Below are positions 31,041 through 41,305 of a DNA stretch of 64,000 nt, piece by piece. The DNA is from Prorocentrum cordatum. Lineage: Eukaryota; Sar; Dinophyceae; Prorocentrales; Prorocentraceae. Position 1 is the stretch's first letter. Each line of letters opens with the position of its first letter. The notes under the pieces were generated by a model, which did not search any database, was not told the origin of the DNA, and saw only the letters and a list, made by a program, of their open reading frames with translations. The stretch is taken from the NCBI GenBank assembly GCA_963575745.1, contig CAUYUJ010015949.1, positions 489,510 to 553,509 of the forward strand. Direction: 5' to 3'. Position numbers and translations under genes: made by a program.

Positions 31041-31394
31041 GGAGTCGAGGCTTTGGCCCAGAGTCTGGAAGGAGCTCACTCTGACTCATACTCACTCACT
31101 CGCATTAGGATTCACTCGTCTTCGTCGGCCCTGTCACCCATGTGGACGCGTTATTACAGTCAAGCGCTCAAGAACAGACGCTCACTATGGCATGACAGAA
31201 AACATGAGATGCACATATGGGGAGCTCCACGCAGTGAGTAATTGTGTGTCCCAGGGCCCCTACATCTTAACCCTTCTCTCCGGGTTTTCTAGTTTTTTGG
31301 GGGGAACATGGCCCCCCGAATCCCCTTCTCTCAGGCGGTCCTGCTGCGAGGGGCGACGACAATGGGGAAGTCGAGGAGGAGAAGGAGCGGGAGG

Positions 31395-31790
<396 letters not shown>

Positions 31791-31799
31791 GAATGGTGT

Positions 31800-32178
31800 A
31801 AGAAGGAGGAGGAGGAGGACGAGGAGGAGAGGGAGGAGGGAGCAGGGAGGAGGGAGGAGGGAGGATGGAGGATGGAGGAGGGAGGAGGGAGGATGGAGGA
31901 TCGAAAATCGAGGATCGAGGATGGAAGATGGAGGATGGGGATCGAGGATCGAGGGTCGGGGATCGAGGATGCAGGATGCAGGATGGGGGATGGGGGATGG
32001 AGGATGGAGGATGGAGGATAAAAAGATGGAGGAGGGGAAGGAGGAGGAGGAGGAGGAGGAGGAGGACGGGGAGGAGGAGGAGGAGGAGGAAGAGGAGGAG
32101 GAGAAGGAGGAGGAGGAGGGGGAGGAGGAGGGAAGGAGGAGGAAGGAGGAGGAAGGAGGAGGAGGAGGAGGAGGACGC
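31800..32178. repeat. (GGA)/(GGAT)n purine tract
   Basis: GGA at both ends and GGATGGAG / GGATCGAGGATC words between 31860 and 32020. It abuts the 3' end of LINE 1. Confidence 0.95.
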
Positions 32179-32290
32179 AGGACGCAGCATAGAACGCCGA
32201 AGCATCCGGAAACGCGACGACGACTATAAAAGTTAGGCAAGTGAGTGTGATAAATCACCAACACTCAAGAGAGACCAGACAAATTAATCA

Positions 32291-33409
32291 TCAAAGGGCG
32301 ACGCCGGTTGCTGGATGTTTGCCCTCGGCGAGCCAGTCCCTGGCTCGCCGACGGGCCGCATTCGGGGGTTTAAGTGGGCAACGTGCCCCGAGGGCATCGA
32401 GCTTGGGGGACCCAAGGGCCACCCGGGCGCCACAGAGCCCACAAAACAAGTAGGGCCCTGCCCGGTGGACTCGATGCCCGTCGCATTCGAAGAGGTGCCC
32501 TCCAGCCTCCGCCTCCATCTCGGCAGCGGCAGCAGCAAGAGCAGACTCCCCCTCCCCCTCGACATGCTGACGCCAGCCCAGCCGCTCGGTGGCGGCAGCC
32601 AGCTTGGTCAGCATCGGCCCAGGCTCGCACCTCGCCCCTGGCTTCAGAAGCGACTTGCAACCGGCCGGGGTCCTCGCAATGGCCAAACACTTCCTGCACT
32701 GAACGGCCGAGGATCCCGGAGCCAAGGGCACGGTGTCGTGAGCCACTACCACCAGCACTGGCCCACGGGGCCGAGGGGCATGGGCGGGGGCTGGGGCAGG
32801 CGCCCCAGAAACGTCAGGACGTGCACAAATAATTTGGACAGCCCTCGACAGGAACTGACAGGACATCTTGCAATCACTTAAGGCGGCCTGGAGCGAAGCT
32901 ACCGACACATCTGCAACCGCAATGTCATGAGCCCCAAGCTTGGCAAAGAAATCAGCCCAAGCATTGCCCATAAAACGCCAGATTTCACCAGCACTCGCAT
33001 TCTGCTCAATTAACCCCTGCAGCGAAAGGTGCGCAGGAGTCCAGTGGAACTCGGGCCTCGCTGCATGCTGATCACAAACGCGGAAGATCTTGCGCCAGAT
33101 CGACGCGTGAGCAGCAAGACCACACTCTAAATCGGGGTCCCAGCTTCGCCCTTCATTAACAAACGAGAGGTGGTCACTAATTATGACGGGCGGCAAGGTA
33201 CCAGCGGGCCCAAGAGAGACGGCCTCAAGGCCGGCCCACCTTTCGCTCCTGGGAACCGTTTGGAAACGCCCCGGGAGCCCGCCAAACCTCGCCCTCAAGG
33301 GCCACCCATCGTCCGAAATCTCGACCACACTCCAGCCACATCGAGTGGCCTCGGGAACCGAGCTGTGGAGCCCAGACCCGTCAGTGAACCTAAACCTACC
33401 CCAGGGACC
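32291..33409 (-). pseudogene. RNase H domain and C-terminal Cys-rich tail of LINE 1
   Basis: RNase H of the LINE type, which would remove RNA from the RNA/DNA hybrid during element copying. The frame is open upstream of the first Met (33328) and includes RFRFTDGSGLHSS (about 33353-33394), carrying the first catalytic Asp. The others are Glu in SERWAGLEA, Asp in IISDHLSFVN and Asp in GNAWADFFAK, so all four positions look kept. HWTPAHLS is the usual segment between the third and fourth. The last 150 residues hold two Cys/His clusters (CRKC...C...C and FECDGH...FCGLCG), probably nucleic-acid-binding knuckles. Upstream frames are broken, hence pseudogene. Confidence 0.8.
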
Positions 33410-33799
33410 TTACGCGAGACCCCAGGAGAGCACGGGCGGCCGAGCCTGGGGAGGAGAAAGCTGAAAATGAAGAGAAGGAACCCCATAAAGAGACGACACC
33501 ACATCCCACTCAGAGGACCCGAGGTTTTGCCCCTTCTCCCGCAAGGCCTGCCTGTGCTGCCACACATCATCAGAAAACCCGCAGCCGCTGCCTTGGTCCT
33601 CACCCGAGGCGAAGGCCTCGGCACAATCAAAGAATTGGTGGCCCATGGATCCCCGCTGGGCTCCACAGAACGTGCAAGCAGCTGACAGGGACAGACCTGC
33701 GTCGAGCTTGCGCGCAGGCGGCCACAACCCTCCAGACCACAGAGCACGCATCGACCCCTGCCGGGCACCAGCTGGGAGGGCCAGGAGAGATATGCGCAT
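33410..33799 (-). pseudogene. zinc-finger (zf-RVT type) segment of LINE 1
   Basis: CTFCGAQRGSMGHQFFDC has the C-x2-C-x8-H-x4-C spacing of the finger that follows LINE reverse transcriptases (same spacing as in LINE 2). It sits between the RT thumb fragment and RNase H, in a different frame from both, so at least two frameshifts separate the parts. Confidence 0.7.
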
Positions 33800-33808
33800 C
33801 GCTCGAGC

Positions 33809-34762
33809 TCACAAAAACTCAGAACCAGTCGCCTCTGGCCAGTGAAATGGGATACGACGCCACAACCAGCGCTCGACTCCATCTCGCACTAGGCTCCTGA
33901 CCTCACAAGGCGAACATTCATACAGAGAAATGTGTTCCCCGAGGTCCGAAGTGAGCAAGTGAGGCGCCGACATCCCAGCCGATGCGACGAAGGGTGAGTA
34001 GGACGGTAGAAATCGGCCCGAACACTGCTTCCAGGACCCCTGGGGACCAAGCTTGTCACGAATCGTGCACCAACCGCGTCGGAGCCTGTTGGGAGGCGTC
34101 CTGCCATCCCAAAGCCAACACGCATATCTGGCAATCAACGGGCAAGTGGCGTCAAAAGTGGGGTCATACATCCTGTCTTTTTGCGTGCAAGTGTAGGCGG
34201 TAAGCGAAGCCAAACCGTGCCTGGCGCCTACCAGCTCTCCCGCAAACGACCTAAGCTTCATGAGGGTAGCGTCAGTGAGACCAACGACCCCAGCTCCGTG
34301 ACTGCCCAACGGCATGATACCGGTGCGCCACAGAGCCAGACCGGCCGCGCGCCCGAGGGTACGAAGGCGACCCCGCCTCCCCAAAACGGTACCCAACCTT
34401 TTCCTCTCGAGGACTCTGCGGGCAATGCCACCACCAAAGGTGTCGTGGCCTAAATTCCTGGCTGACTGGAACTGTTTCAAGCCTGGACGCGCGGGCCTTG
34501 ACAGCCTTAGCCGCCTCTGTGGACGACGCAATATACCCCGACTTGGTGGCCTGGATGAGGACGCCGAGCTGGCGGGTGTAGCCGGCGAACGCCGTTACAG
34601 CATTAAAAACCATCCCAGCTAGCTCGGCCCTCGCCCCCACCCACTGGAAGGAAACATCATCCATGAGGCCTCGGGGCACCACAATTTCGAACTCCCTCTT
34701 GAGCCTCTGCAGGGGCCTGAGAAGTAGAACCTGCATGAGAGTGGTGGCGTGACTGCAACCCG
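33809..34762 (-). pseudogene. 3' part of LINE 1 reverse transcriptase
   Basis: Two overlapping frames (the switch lies within 34272-34531). The 5' one runs out of the TCC-strand repeat into LMQVLLLRPLQRL, then LMDDVSFQWVG (catalytic motif with Leu-Met before DD), then thumb-like TKSGYIASSTEAAKAV. The 3' one contains ARNLGHDTFGGG and LMKLRSFAGELVGARHGLAS, typical of the RT-to-finger connection. Motifs A and B are absent because the element begins inside the microsatellite. Confidence 0.7.
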
Positions 34763-35330
34763 CCAGGAGGAGGAGGAGGAGGAGGAGGAGGAGGAGGAGG
34801 AGGAGGAGGAGGAGGAGGAGGAGGAGGAGGAGGAGGAGGAGGAGGAGGAGGAGGGGAGGAGGAGGGAGGGAGGAGGAGGGAGGGAGGGGGAGGGAGGGAG
34901 GGAGGGAGGGAGGGAGGGAGGAGGGAGGGAGGGAGGGAGGGGAGGGGGGAGGGAGGGACGGGGGGGACGGGAGGGACGGGAGGGACGGGAGGGACGGGAG
35001 GGACGGGAGGGACGGGAGGGACGGGAGGGACGGGAGGGACGGGAGGGACGGGAGGGACGGGAGGACGGACGGGAGGGACGGGAGGGGACGGGACGGGACG
35101 GGAGGGACGGGAGGGACGGGAGGGACGGGAGGGACGGGAGGGACGGGAGGGACGGGAGGACGGGGGGGGGGACGGGGGGGACGGGGGGGAACGGGGGGAC
35201 GGGGGGGACGGGGGGGGCGGGGGGGACGGGGGGGGCGGGGGGGACGGGGGGACGGGGGGGACGGGGGCGCGGGAGGGGAGGAGGAGGAGGAGGAGGGAGG
35301 AGGAGGAGGAGGAGGAGGAGGAGGAGGATT
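34763..35330. repeat. GGA to GGGACGGGA to G-rich compound tract
   Basis: (GGA)n to about 34853, GGAGGGAGGG to 34960, a GGGACGGGA nonamer (about 20 copies, 34965-35160), then GGGGGGACG-type (35160-35270) and GGA again. The plus strand is almost free of pyrimidines and should form G-quadruplexes readily. Confidence 0.95.
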
Positions 35331-35689
35331 GGGAGACGGGCGAGGGCATCGCCCCCCTCCCCCCCCCCCTCGCAGGCCAGCCCCTCCCTGCTGGCCCCGG
35401 GCAGCCCCACCCACCCCTTCGGGGGCCGTCTGCTGCCCCGTCCTTTTCGAGTACGTAGGGGATCTCGATCACAGAACAGAACACTGATGTCCCCCAACTT
35501 GGATCTTCCCCAAAATGGACATTCTCCCACATTCATCTACCCCAAACTCGATGTACCCCAGAATTGCTCTTCCGTTGAGTCTACGAGAAATGGGTAGGAT
35601 GCTGCGTAACTCTACGGAACATGCGGTTTGTTTTTGTAGACTCGGCGGAGACCTCTATTTCGCTGCAAAGACCAGTTCTGTAGTCGATC
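35331..35689. other. unassigned stretch
   Basis: Irregular CCCCAA(A/C)T words (35490-35565), otherwise featureless. Confidence 0.4.
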
Positions 35690-35890
35690 CCTTGCTCGAG
35701 TCTTGGGGCCTTGGGGCATAAGATCAAGGTCGGTTCGGGGGGGGAAGGTACCCTGGTGTTCGTCGTGCTTGCTGGATGTGCTTCTGCATCTTGGGGGGTG
35801 TACCGTTGGATTTTCTGTGCGCATTGGCCGGCGGAGGGTCTCATGGTCCTGAAGGATGCTATTCTGGCCTGGGTCAGGCTACAGCAGGGG
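35690..35890. repeat. family S dispersed repeat, copy 3 (uninterrupted)
   Basis: AAGATCAAGGTCGGTTCGGG, GGTACCCTGGTGTTCGTCG and CATTGGCCGGCGGAGGGTCTC run together without the insertion seen at 21.78 kb or the GT tract at 31.46 kb. Confidence 0.7.
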
Positions 35891-36234
35891 TCTTGTGAAG
35901 GAGCGATGGTCCTAAGGTGTCATTGTCCTGTGCAGCTGCACCGACAGTGCGCGGCCAGCGTCGGCCCGCATTGTCCCGCCCATGTCGTGGTGAACGGCTT
36001 CTTTGGGCAAGCACGCGTTGGCAGAGCTTTTGGCAAGAATCCCCATGAGATCCCCGCGGGAGTTGCCGCGACGACCACCTGCAGCGCCGACTCTAGCCCA
36101 ACGAGAAAGGTCGCCAATATCAGGATGGTCGCCACACGATCTGAGGATCATCGAACATCCTCGAGCGGAACGGGGTGGTCGCCATCAAAGAAGCCGGGGA
36201 GGGCCCCTCCTCCCTCCCCGACTAACTAAGAGAA
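35891..36234. other. unassigned stretch
   Basis: Open frames on both strands but no recognisable domain or family. Confidence 0.4.
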
Positions 36235-36345
36235 GCTCATGGCGCTGGTGTGCATCCTGGCGCGGCCGATCCAATTCGATTTTGACCCCGTGCTGATGCC
36301 GGCTCGATCCGACGCCGATCCGATTCACCTCTTCGATGCTCATTG
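36235..36345. repeat. family Q repeat, copy 3 (short)
   Basis: TGGCGCTGGTGTGCATCCTGG and GATCCAATTCGATTTTGACC match the family's middle. Confidence 0.55.
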
Positions 36346-36687
36346 ATCCTGCAGGGAAGCTGGGAAAAGCTGCCTGGGCCAGCCCTGCCGAGGATTCCAG
36401 CCCCTGGCCAGCATGCCTCGGCGGTGTGGGCTCGTCAGCCACGGTCATTTTTTCTGGGCCTTACACAATTCCCATCTTCCAATTCTTTGGATACCATGAT
36501 GTTCCGGTCGCGATCGGTAGCGACCGAGGGGTCGCGACCGATTCTGAAGCTAATCGGTTGCAGCCGATACCAGGATTTTAACGGCATCCAATGATCCAGA
36601 ATCCACTCCGTGATTTGTTTCACGCGGACCCTGGAGGTTTCGACCTATTGCCCAGGACTGGCTTCCCATCCTGAGTCGTTCCTTAAC

Positions 36688-36859
36688 AGTCAACCCGCAC
36701 AGTAAGGATGGGCAACCTTCCCAAGGTTACCCTTGTATCCTTGCCCCTTCGGCCCATCCTTAGCGACTTTCGCTGGCCAACCTCGTTCGAAAAACGCTAA
36801 CGTGGCCCTCCAAGGCCCTTGCATCCTTACCGCGCGTCCTTATGATACCGGTTGACTGT
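36688..36859. mobile_element. family B inverted-repeat element, copy 3
   Basis: ACAGTCAACCCGCACAGTAAG and ATGATACCGGTTGACTGT are clean inverted ends. Full-length and unamplified. Confidence 0.82.
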
Positions 36860-37022
36860 ACGGCCCTATGGCCCGGCGAGGGCCGCCAGACACCGAAAAT
36901 AGCAACGCATTGTTTGCCGTGATTTGGGAAGGGCTCTGCCCGCCGAGTCCGGGGCTGGCTCCCGGCCAATCTGTCTCAATCTTTGGCTGAATCTGAGTGG
37001 CCCGTCTCATGTGGCTTCCAAT

Positions 37023-37180
37023 TACCGAGCGTGTTCCGCGACTCGCAAAGTGCCTACTCGCAAACGTCCGGGACAAAAACATGTTGCCGTCTATGTCATG
37101 GATCGTAGATCCCCCTCGGCGGATCCAGGCCGTTTATGCGATTGGCTTTTTTTGCGAGCAGTGGAACGCGCTGGTCTACC
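37023..37180. mobile_element. family N inverted-repeat element, copy 2
   Basis: ACCGAGCGTGTTCCGCGACTC pairs with GCGAGCAGTGGAACGCGCTG; interior GTCATGGATCGTAGATCC as at 59.1 kb. Confidence 0.75.
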
Positions 37181-37493
37181 AAAGCCTTCAACCGTTCTCA
37201 CGAATACTGCGTCCCAGAAGTTGTCTCCTGAACCCGTTCTGACCCCCTCTGGTCCAGGGGTGGTGTTCCGCCCCGGGCCCCACGGGTCCCAACCCCTCCC
37301 CCGTGTGGTTTGTTCCGTCACTGATCCATGCGTGACGGCCAGGAGGGGCAAGAGTGAGAGAGGAGGCGCCCCCGAGGGCCGAGAGATCGAGGAACACCGC
37401 CCGCAGTGCAGAAATCACGTCGCCGGGCCGCTGGGCACCTGAGGTCTGACATCGACTATCGCCTTTTGCCCCGTCCGCGGGCGCGTTCTGGCC

Positions 37494-37573
37494 TTCAGTC
37501 GGGCCTGTCCCTCTAACTACAGGAGGAAGATTGTAAAATAGTTTGGTTTTAATGTACTTTCTTTTTTATCCAT

Positions 37574-37621
<48 letters not shown>

Positions 37622-37738
37622 TTGTTTCAAGAAGTATGGAAATCATGTTTCGCGTTTCTTTTGCCCTTTGGGGGCATTTTTTGACTATTTTCAAATTCCC
37701 ATCCAAAATCCCCCTGCAGGGGGACACGCCCGACCTCA
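37494..37738. mobile_element. family A inverted-repeat element, copy 4, with (TA)n insertion
   Basis: TTCAGTCGGGCCTGTCCC and GGGACACGCCCGACCTCA ends; 8-bp duplication TTCTGGCC (37486-37493, 37739-37746). A TATATA/TGTGTG tract at 37575-37622 lengthens it to 245 bp. Confidence 0.88.
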
Positions 37739-37954
37739 TTCTGGCCGGCACCTCCCTCGAGGTGGGCGCCTGGCCGTGGTCGCGCGAGAGAGAGGGCGCG
37801 CCCCACGAAAGGCGCAGGGGAGCCGCGCAACAGCAACAGCAAGAGACAGCCGCACCGGGGCCGGCCGTGGCCCGCGGCCCGAGCGCGACGGGCAGAAGCA
37901 CCCGGACTGGGAGCGCCACCCCTGCCAAGATGCACCCTGCAACGAACGAAAGGG

Positions 37955-38125
37955 GTACGGACAAAAATGGGTGCAATGCCCAACAGCAGTTCCCGTTCTC
38001 GCTGTCCGCGCCGCCGCGGCCTGTGTCCATTCGAGGCAGAAGGCCGCCTGCCCAACAGCGGCCGCTGTTGGATTGGGACAACACTTGTTGTTGGGCATTG
38101 TACCCATTTTTCCCGTACCCATTTC
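37955..38125. mobile_element. family J inverted-repeat element, copy 1
   Basis: GGTACGGACAAAAATGGGTGC ... CAATGCCCAACAGCAG pairs with TGTTGTTGGGCATTGTACCC followed by ATTTTTCCCGTACCC. Core CAACAGCGGCCGCTGTTGG is palindromic. Confidence 0.85.
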
Positions 38126-38397
38126 GGGCGTCCAAATGCACCCCTCCAGGGTTATGTTGTTCCAACCTACTTTCAGCCTTGATCACCAGGAAGAATTTCG
38201 AGCACCAAAAGAAAACCGAAACTCGAGGGCTTCCAAGTGTCGGGCCCTGGGAGACACTCGTTCGACACTGTGTCGACACTCTTTCGACACTTTTCCGGGT
38301 GATCGAAATTATGTTTGGGATGCGGTTCGTAAGTACGATGGGAGCAACATAAACCGAGGCCAGCCCGATCGGGACGGACAAGCACCCAGACTGAAAG

Positions 38398-38605
38398 CGC
38401 CATACCGTGGAGACCCCTGCCAAGACACACCCTGCTCGCCGCCAGGCGGCCCTGGTTTTCTTGGGCTTCGAGGGTTTTGCGACGGAAAGCGCGACATCAA
38501 AAATCAATGGACGTCCTGGGGTCTCAGGGCTGGGTTTCCATACCGTGGAGACCCCTGCCAAGACACACCCTGCTCGCCGCCAGGGAGCCCTTGATCCGTT
38601 GACAC
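38398..38605. repeat. family R dispersed repeat, copy 2, with terminal duplication
   Basis: CATACCGTGGAGACCCCTGCC occurs at both 38400 and 38538, with ACACACCCTGCTCGCCGCC following each time, so the unit is partly tandem. Confidence 0.75.
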
Positions 38606-38614
38606 TGGCAGTTT

Positions 38615-38795
38615 CCGGTCGCGACCGACGAGAGCGGTCGCCACCGATGTTGCTTCAGATTTCGGTATCAGTCGCGACCGTGCTTCAAAATCGGTCGCGA
38701 CCGATCGGTCGCGACCGGTCGCGACCGATTCGCGATCGGTCGCGACCGATTTGGAGTGTCGATCGGTCGCTACCGATCGTGACCGAAGAACATTT
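38615..38795. repeat. family O palindrome cluster, copy 2
   Basis: The densest example: GGTCGCGACCGATCGGTCGC words overlap for 100 bp (about 38690-38755). Confidence 0.85.
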
Positions 38796-38804
38796 GTATC
38801 CAAT

Positions 38805-38965
38805 GATCTGGGGTGCCTTGTGTTTCTTGGGCTTCGATGGTTTTGAGACGGAGAGCGCGACGTTCCCACACATCAAAAAGCAATGGACGTCCTGGGGCCT
38901 CAGGGCTGGGTTTTTTCTTGTGGAGGATTTCTTGTGGACTGGCCCCCACTGTCGTGCCGGCGTTG
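38805..38965. repeat. family R dispersed repeat, copy 3
   Basis: TTTCTTGGGCTTCGATGG, AATGGACGTCCTGGGGCCTC and GATTTCTTGTGGACTGGCC match copies 1 and 2. Confidence 0.65.
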
Positions 38966-39014
38966 TCGTTCCCCGCGCGAGCCTGGCTGGGCTCGTTCCC
39001 TGCCCCCTCTCTTC

Positions 39015-39175
39015 CTCCTCCTCCTCCTCCTCCTCCTCCACCTCCTCCTCCCCTCCTCCTCCTCCTCCTCCTCCTCCTCCCTCCTCCTCCTCCTCCTCCT
39101 CCTCCTCTCCTCCTCCTCCTCCTCCTCCTCCTCCTCCTCCTCCTCCTCCTCCTCCTCCCTCCTCCCCCTGCTCCT
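39015..39175. repeat. (TCC)n microsatellite upstream of micro-exon 10
   Basis: TCC triplets to 39171, ending 37 bp before a candidate exon; it could act as its polypyrimidine tract. Confidence 0.95.
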
Positions 39176-39207
39176 CCTCGCGAGCCTGTCTGGGTGTCGC
39201 GGCGCAG

Positions 39208-39285
39208 GAAAAGAAGGAGCTGCTCCAGGCCATGGAGGGCGTCCGCGCCGACGCGGCGCGCGCCGCCGAGGCGGCCCGGGCGGAG
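39208..39285 (+). CDS. candidate micro-exon 10, coiled-coil segment (26 aa)
   Basis: 78 nt in phase 0, starting EKKELLQAMEGVRADAAR and ending AAEAARAE. The acceptor side is ideal: a long TCC tract, then GGCGCAG|GAA. The donor side is GAG|GCGCCC (GC). Strong alpha-helical, Ala-rich coiled-coil character, G/C third positions throughout. The best single candidate with 15107 and 40450. Product unknown. Confidence 0.5.
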
Positions 39286-39374
39286 GCGCCCCCCCCCCGT
39301 GGCACCGAGGGCCGAAGGGCGCGGGGCGCCCGGAGGGGGCACAGCGGAGGCCCACGTCAATCGGGGGCAACGAC

Positions 39375-39570
39375 AGGGAGGAGGAGGAGGAGGAGGAGGA
39401 GGAGGAGGAGGAGGAGGAGGAGGAAGAAAGAAGAGGAGGAGGAGGAGGAGGAGGAGGAGGAGGAGGAGGAGGAGGAGGAGGAGGAGGAGGAGGAGGGAGG
39501 AGGAGGAGGAGGAGGAGGAGGAGGAGGAGGAGGAGGAGGGAGGAGGAGGAGGAGGAGGAGGAGGACATGC
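39375..39570. repeat. (GGA)n microsatellite flanked by a direct repeat
   Basis: GGA triplets, with the phrase CAATCGGGGGCAACGACAGG immediately before (39358) and after (39571), as if the tract expanded between, or duplicated, a short unit. Confidence 0.9.
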
Positions 39571-39949
39571 CAATCGGGGGCAACGACAGGGGGGGATCGG
39601 CATAAAGGGCACAGGGGGGGATGCATCGCCCCCCAATCTCAGGCGATCGCAAACACGGATCAAGGGGGCATGTATTAGCGACGGGTCCCCTTTGCATGGG
39701 AAATCGCGTATCTTTGCCGCCGAGCGAGGCGGCACCTGCCGCATTTTGGGGAGGGTACCTCCCCCGATAGATTTGGCGACCGCGCGCCAAATCCATGGAT
39801 CGCTAATCCATGTTTGCGCGCCCCCGACAATCGCTCGATGCGGCGCGTTCTTCCGACCCCGTCTACTCGGACCCCCTCCAGGAGACCTCTGGAGCAGGAC
39901 TCTGTCCACGCAGCCGCGGACGCAGTCAATTTGAGACATGAGGCCTCGT

Positions 39950-40400
39950 CTCCTCCTCCTCCTCCTCTTCCCTCATCCTCCTCTTCCTCCTCCCTCCTCC
40001 CTCCCCCTCCTTCCTCTTCTCCTCCTCCTCCTCCTTCTCGTCCTGCTCCTTCTCCTCTTAGCCCTATTCCTCCTCCTCCTTCTCCTCCTGTTAGTCCTCC
40101 TCCTCCTCCTCGTCCTCATTCCTCGTCCTCCTCGTCCTCCTCCTCGTCCTGCTCCTCCTCCTGCTCCTCCTCGTCCTCCTCCGCCTCCTCCTCCTCCTCC
40201 TCCTCCTCCTCCCTCCTCCCCTCCTCGTCATCCGCCTCGTCCTGCTCCTCCTCCTCCTCCTCCTCCTCCTCCTCCTCCTCCTCGTCCTCCTCCTCACCCT
40301 CCTCTTCCTCCTCCTGCCCCTCCTCGTCCTCCACCTTGTCCTGCTCCTCCTCCTCCCCCTCCTCCTGCTCGTCCTCGTCCTCGTCCTGCTCCTCCCGCCC
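39950..40400. repeat. (TCC)/(TCG) microsatellite upstream of micro-exon 11
   Basis: 450 bp of TCC with TCG, TGC and CTT interruptions. Confidence 0.95.
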
Positions 40401-40449
40401 TGTGCGCGCCGTCGGGCTTTCGCCTCCGTCGTCGCCGTCGCCGCCGCAG

Positions 40450-40521
40450 GCCGAGGCGTGCTCGCAGGCGGCGGCCCGCGCGTCGCAGGACGCCGCCGCG
40501 GCGGCCGAGGGCGCCGCGCAG
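40450..40521 (+). CDS. candidate micro-exon 11, Ala-rich helix (24 aa)
   Basis: Phase-0 frame starting AEACSQAAARASQDAAAAAE and ending GAAQ, after a long pyrimidine tract and CCGCCGCAG|GCC, and before GCGCGG (GC donor after CAG). Ala with regular Gln/Glu/Arg; likely helical. Same acceptor arrangement as 39208. Product unknown. Confidence 0.45.
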
Positions 40522-40730
40522 GCGCGGGGCCCGCCGCGCGAGCCGACGAAAGAGAACAGCACACTAATGCCCACAGGTGGGACGGAAGGGGCTGTAGAGT
40601 TCCCCCGCAGAGCAAGGCTGGGCAAATTCTGACGCCGCCCTGGTCCGAGATCCAGTCGCATCCCGATCGATCCCGGAACATCGGGCTTCGTCCCGTTTAA
40701 TTTGGCTCAGTCCCGCTCGTTCCGCGGCCT

Positions 40731-40896
40731 ACAGTTACATAAGATGGGCAACCTTCCCAAGGGTACTCCTGCATCCTTGCCTCTTTGGTCCGTCCTGGGC
40801 CACCGTCGTCGGCCGCGGCCCGCCCGAAAAACTTCGAAACGGCCGTCCAAGACCCTCGCATCCTTATGATGCGTCATCATGAGATGGGTCGACTGT
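40731..40896. mobile_element. family B inverted-repeat element, copy 4
   Basis: ACAGTTACATAAGATGGGC and GATGGGTCGACTGT ends; TA lies next to CAG/CTG on both sides. Confidence 0.75.
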
Positions 40897-41004
40897 ATGG
40901 GTGCGGGCTGTCGGATGGGGGTCTCCGATCGAAGATGAGCCTGCCACAGGGTCCGACAGCCCGCACCTGACCAGCTCTCCTCCCTCCGACCATCCGATGG
41001 GTAT

Positions 41005-41171
41005 GGGTGTTTGTGTGTGTGTGTCTTTGTGTCTGTGTGTCTGTGTCTGTGTGTGTCTGTGTGTCTGTGTGTCTGTCTGTCTGTCTGTCCGTCTGTCTGT
41101 CTGTCTGTCTGTCTGTCAGTCTGTCAGTCTGTCAGTGTGTTTGTGTGTCTGTGTGTCTGTGTGTCTGTGTT

Positions 41172-41228
<57 letters not shown>

Positions 41229-41305
41229 GTTTCTGTGTCTGTGTGTCTGTGTGTCTGTGTGTCTGTGTGTCTGTGTGTTTGTGTTTGTTTTGTTCGTTCG
41301 TCACG
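41005..41305. repeat. (TGTC)n / (TG)n microsatellite
   Basis: TCTG tetramers (41075-41120, 41172-41228) between TGTGTCTG blocks. Confidence 0.95.

Larger units (their letters stand above)
32179..34762 (-). mobile_element. LINE 1: 5'-truncated non-LTR retrotransposon
   Basis: Reading the minus strand from about 34760: the end of a reverse transcriptase palm (LMDDVSFQW in place of the usual F/Y-x-DD box), thumb region, a CCHC-type zinc finger, an RNase H domain, and a Cys-rich tail ending at a stop at 32291, then about 110 bp of untranslated DNA without a poly-A tail. Several frame changes show it is dead as a whole. It is missing the endonuclease and most of the RT. GGA tracts of the same orientation lie at both borders. 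Confidence 0.85.

Noticed and set aside
34272-35597. Several 280-380-codon frames rich in Pro, Ser, Glu or Gly
   Set aside because: Product of the G-rich tract on both strands; only the short RT tail beyond the tract is real coding homology.
37837-37860. Poly-Gln stretch near 37840 as part of a gene
   Set aside because: Five CAA/CAG codons in an otherwise unsupported frame between repeat elements.
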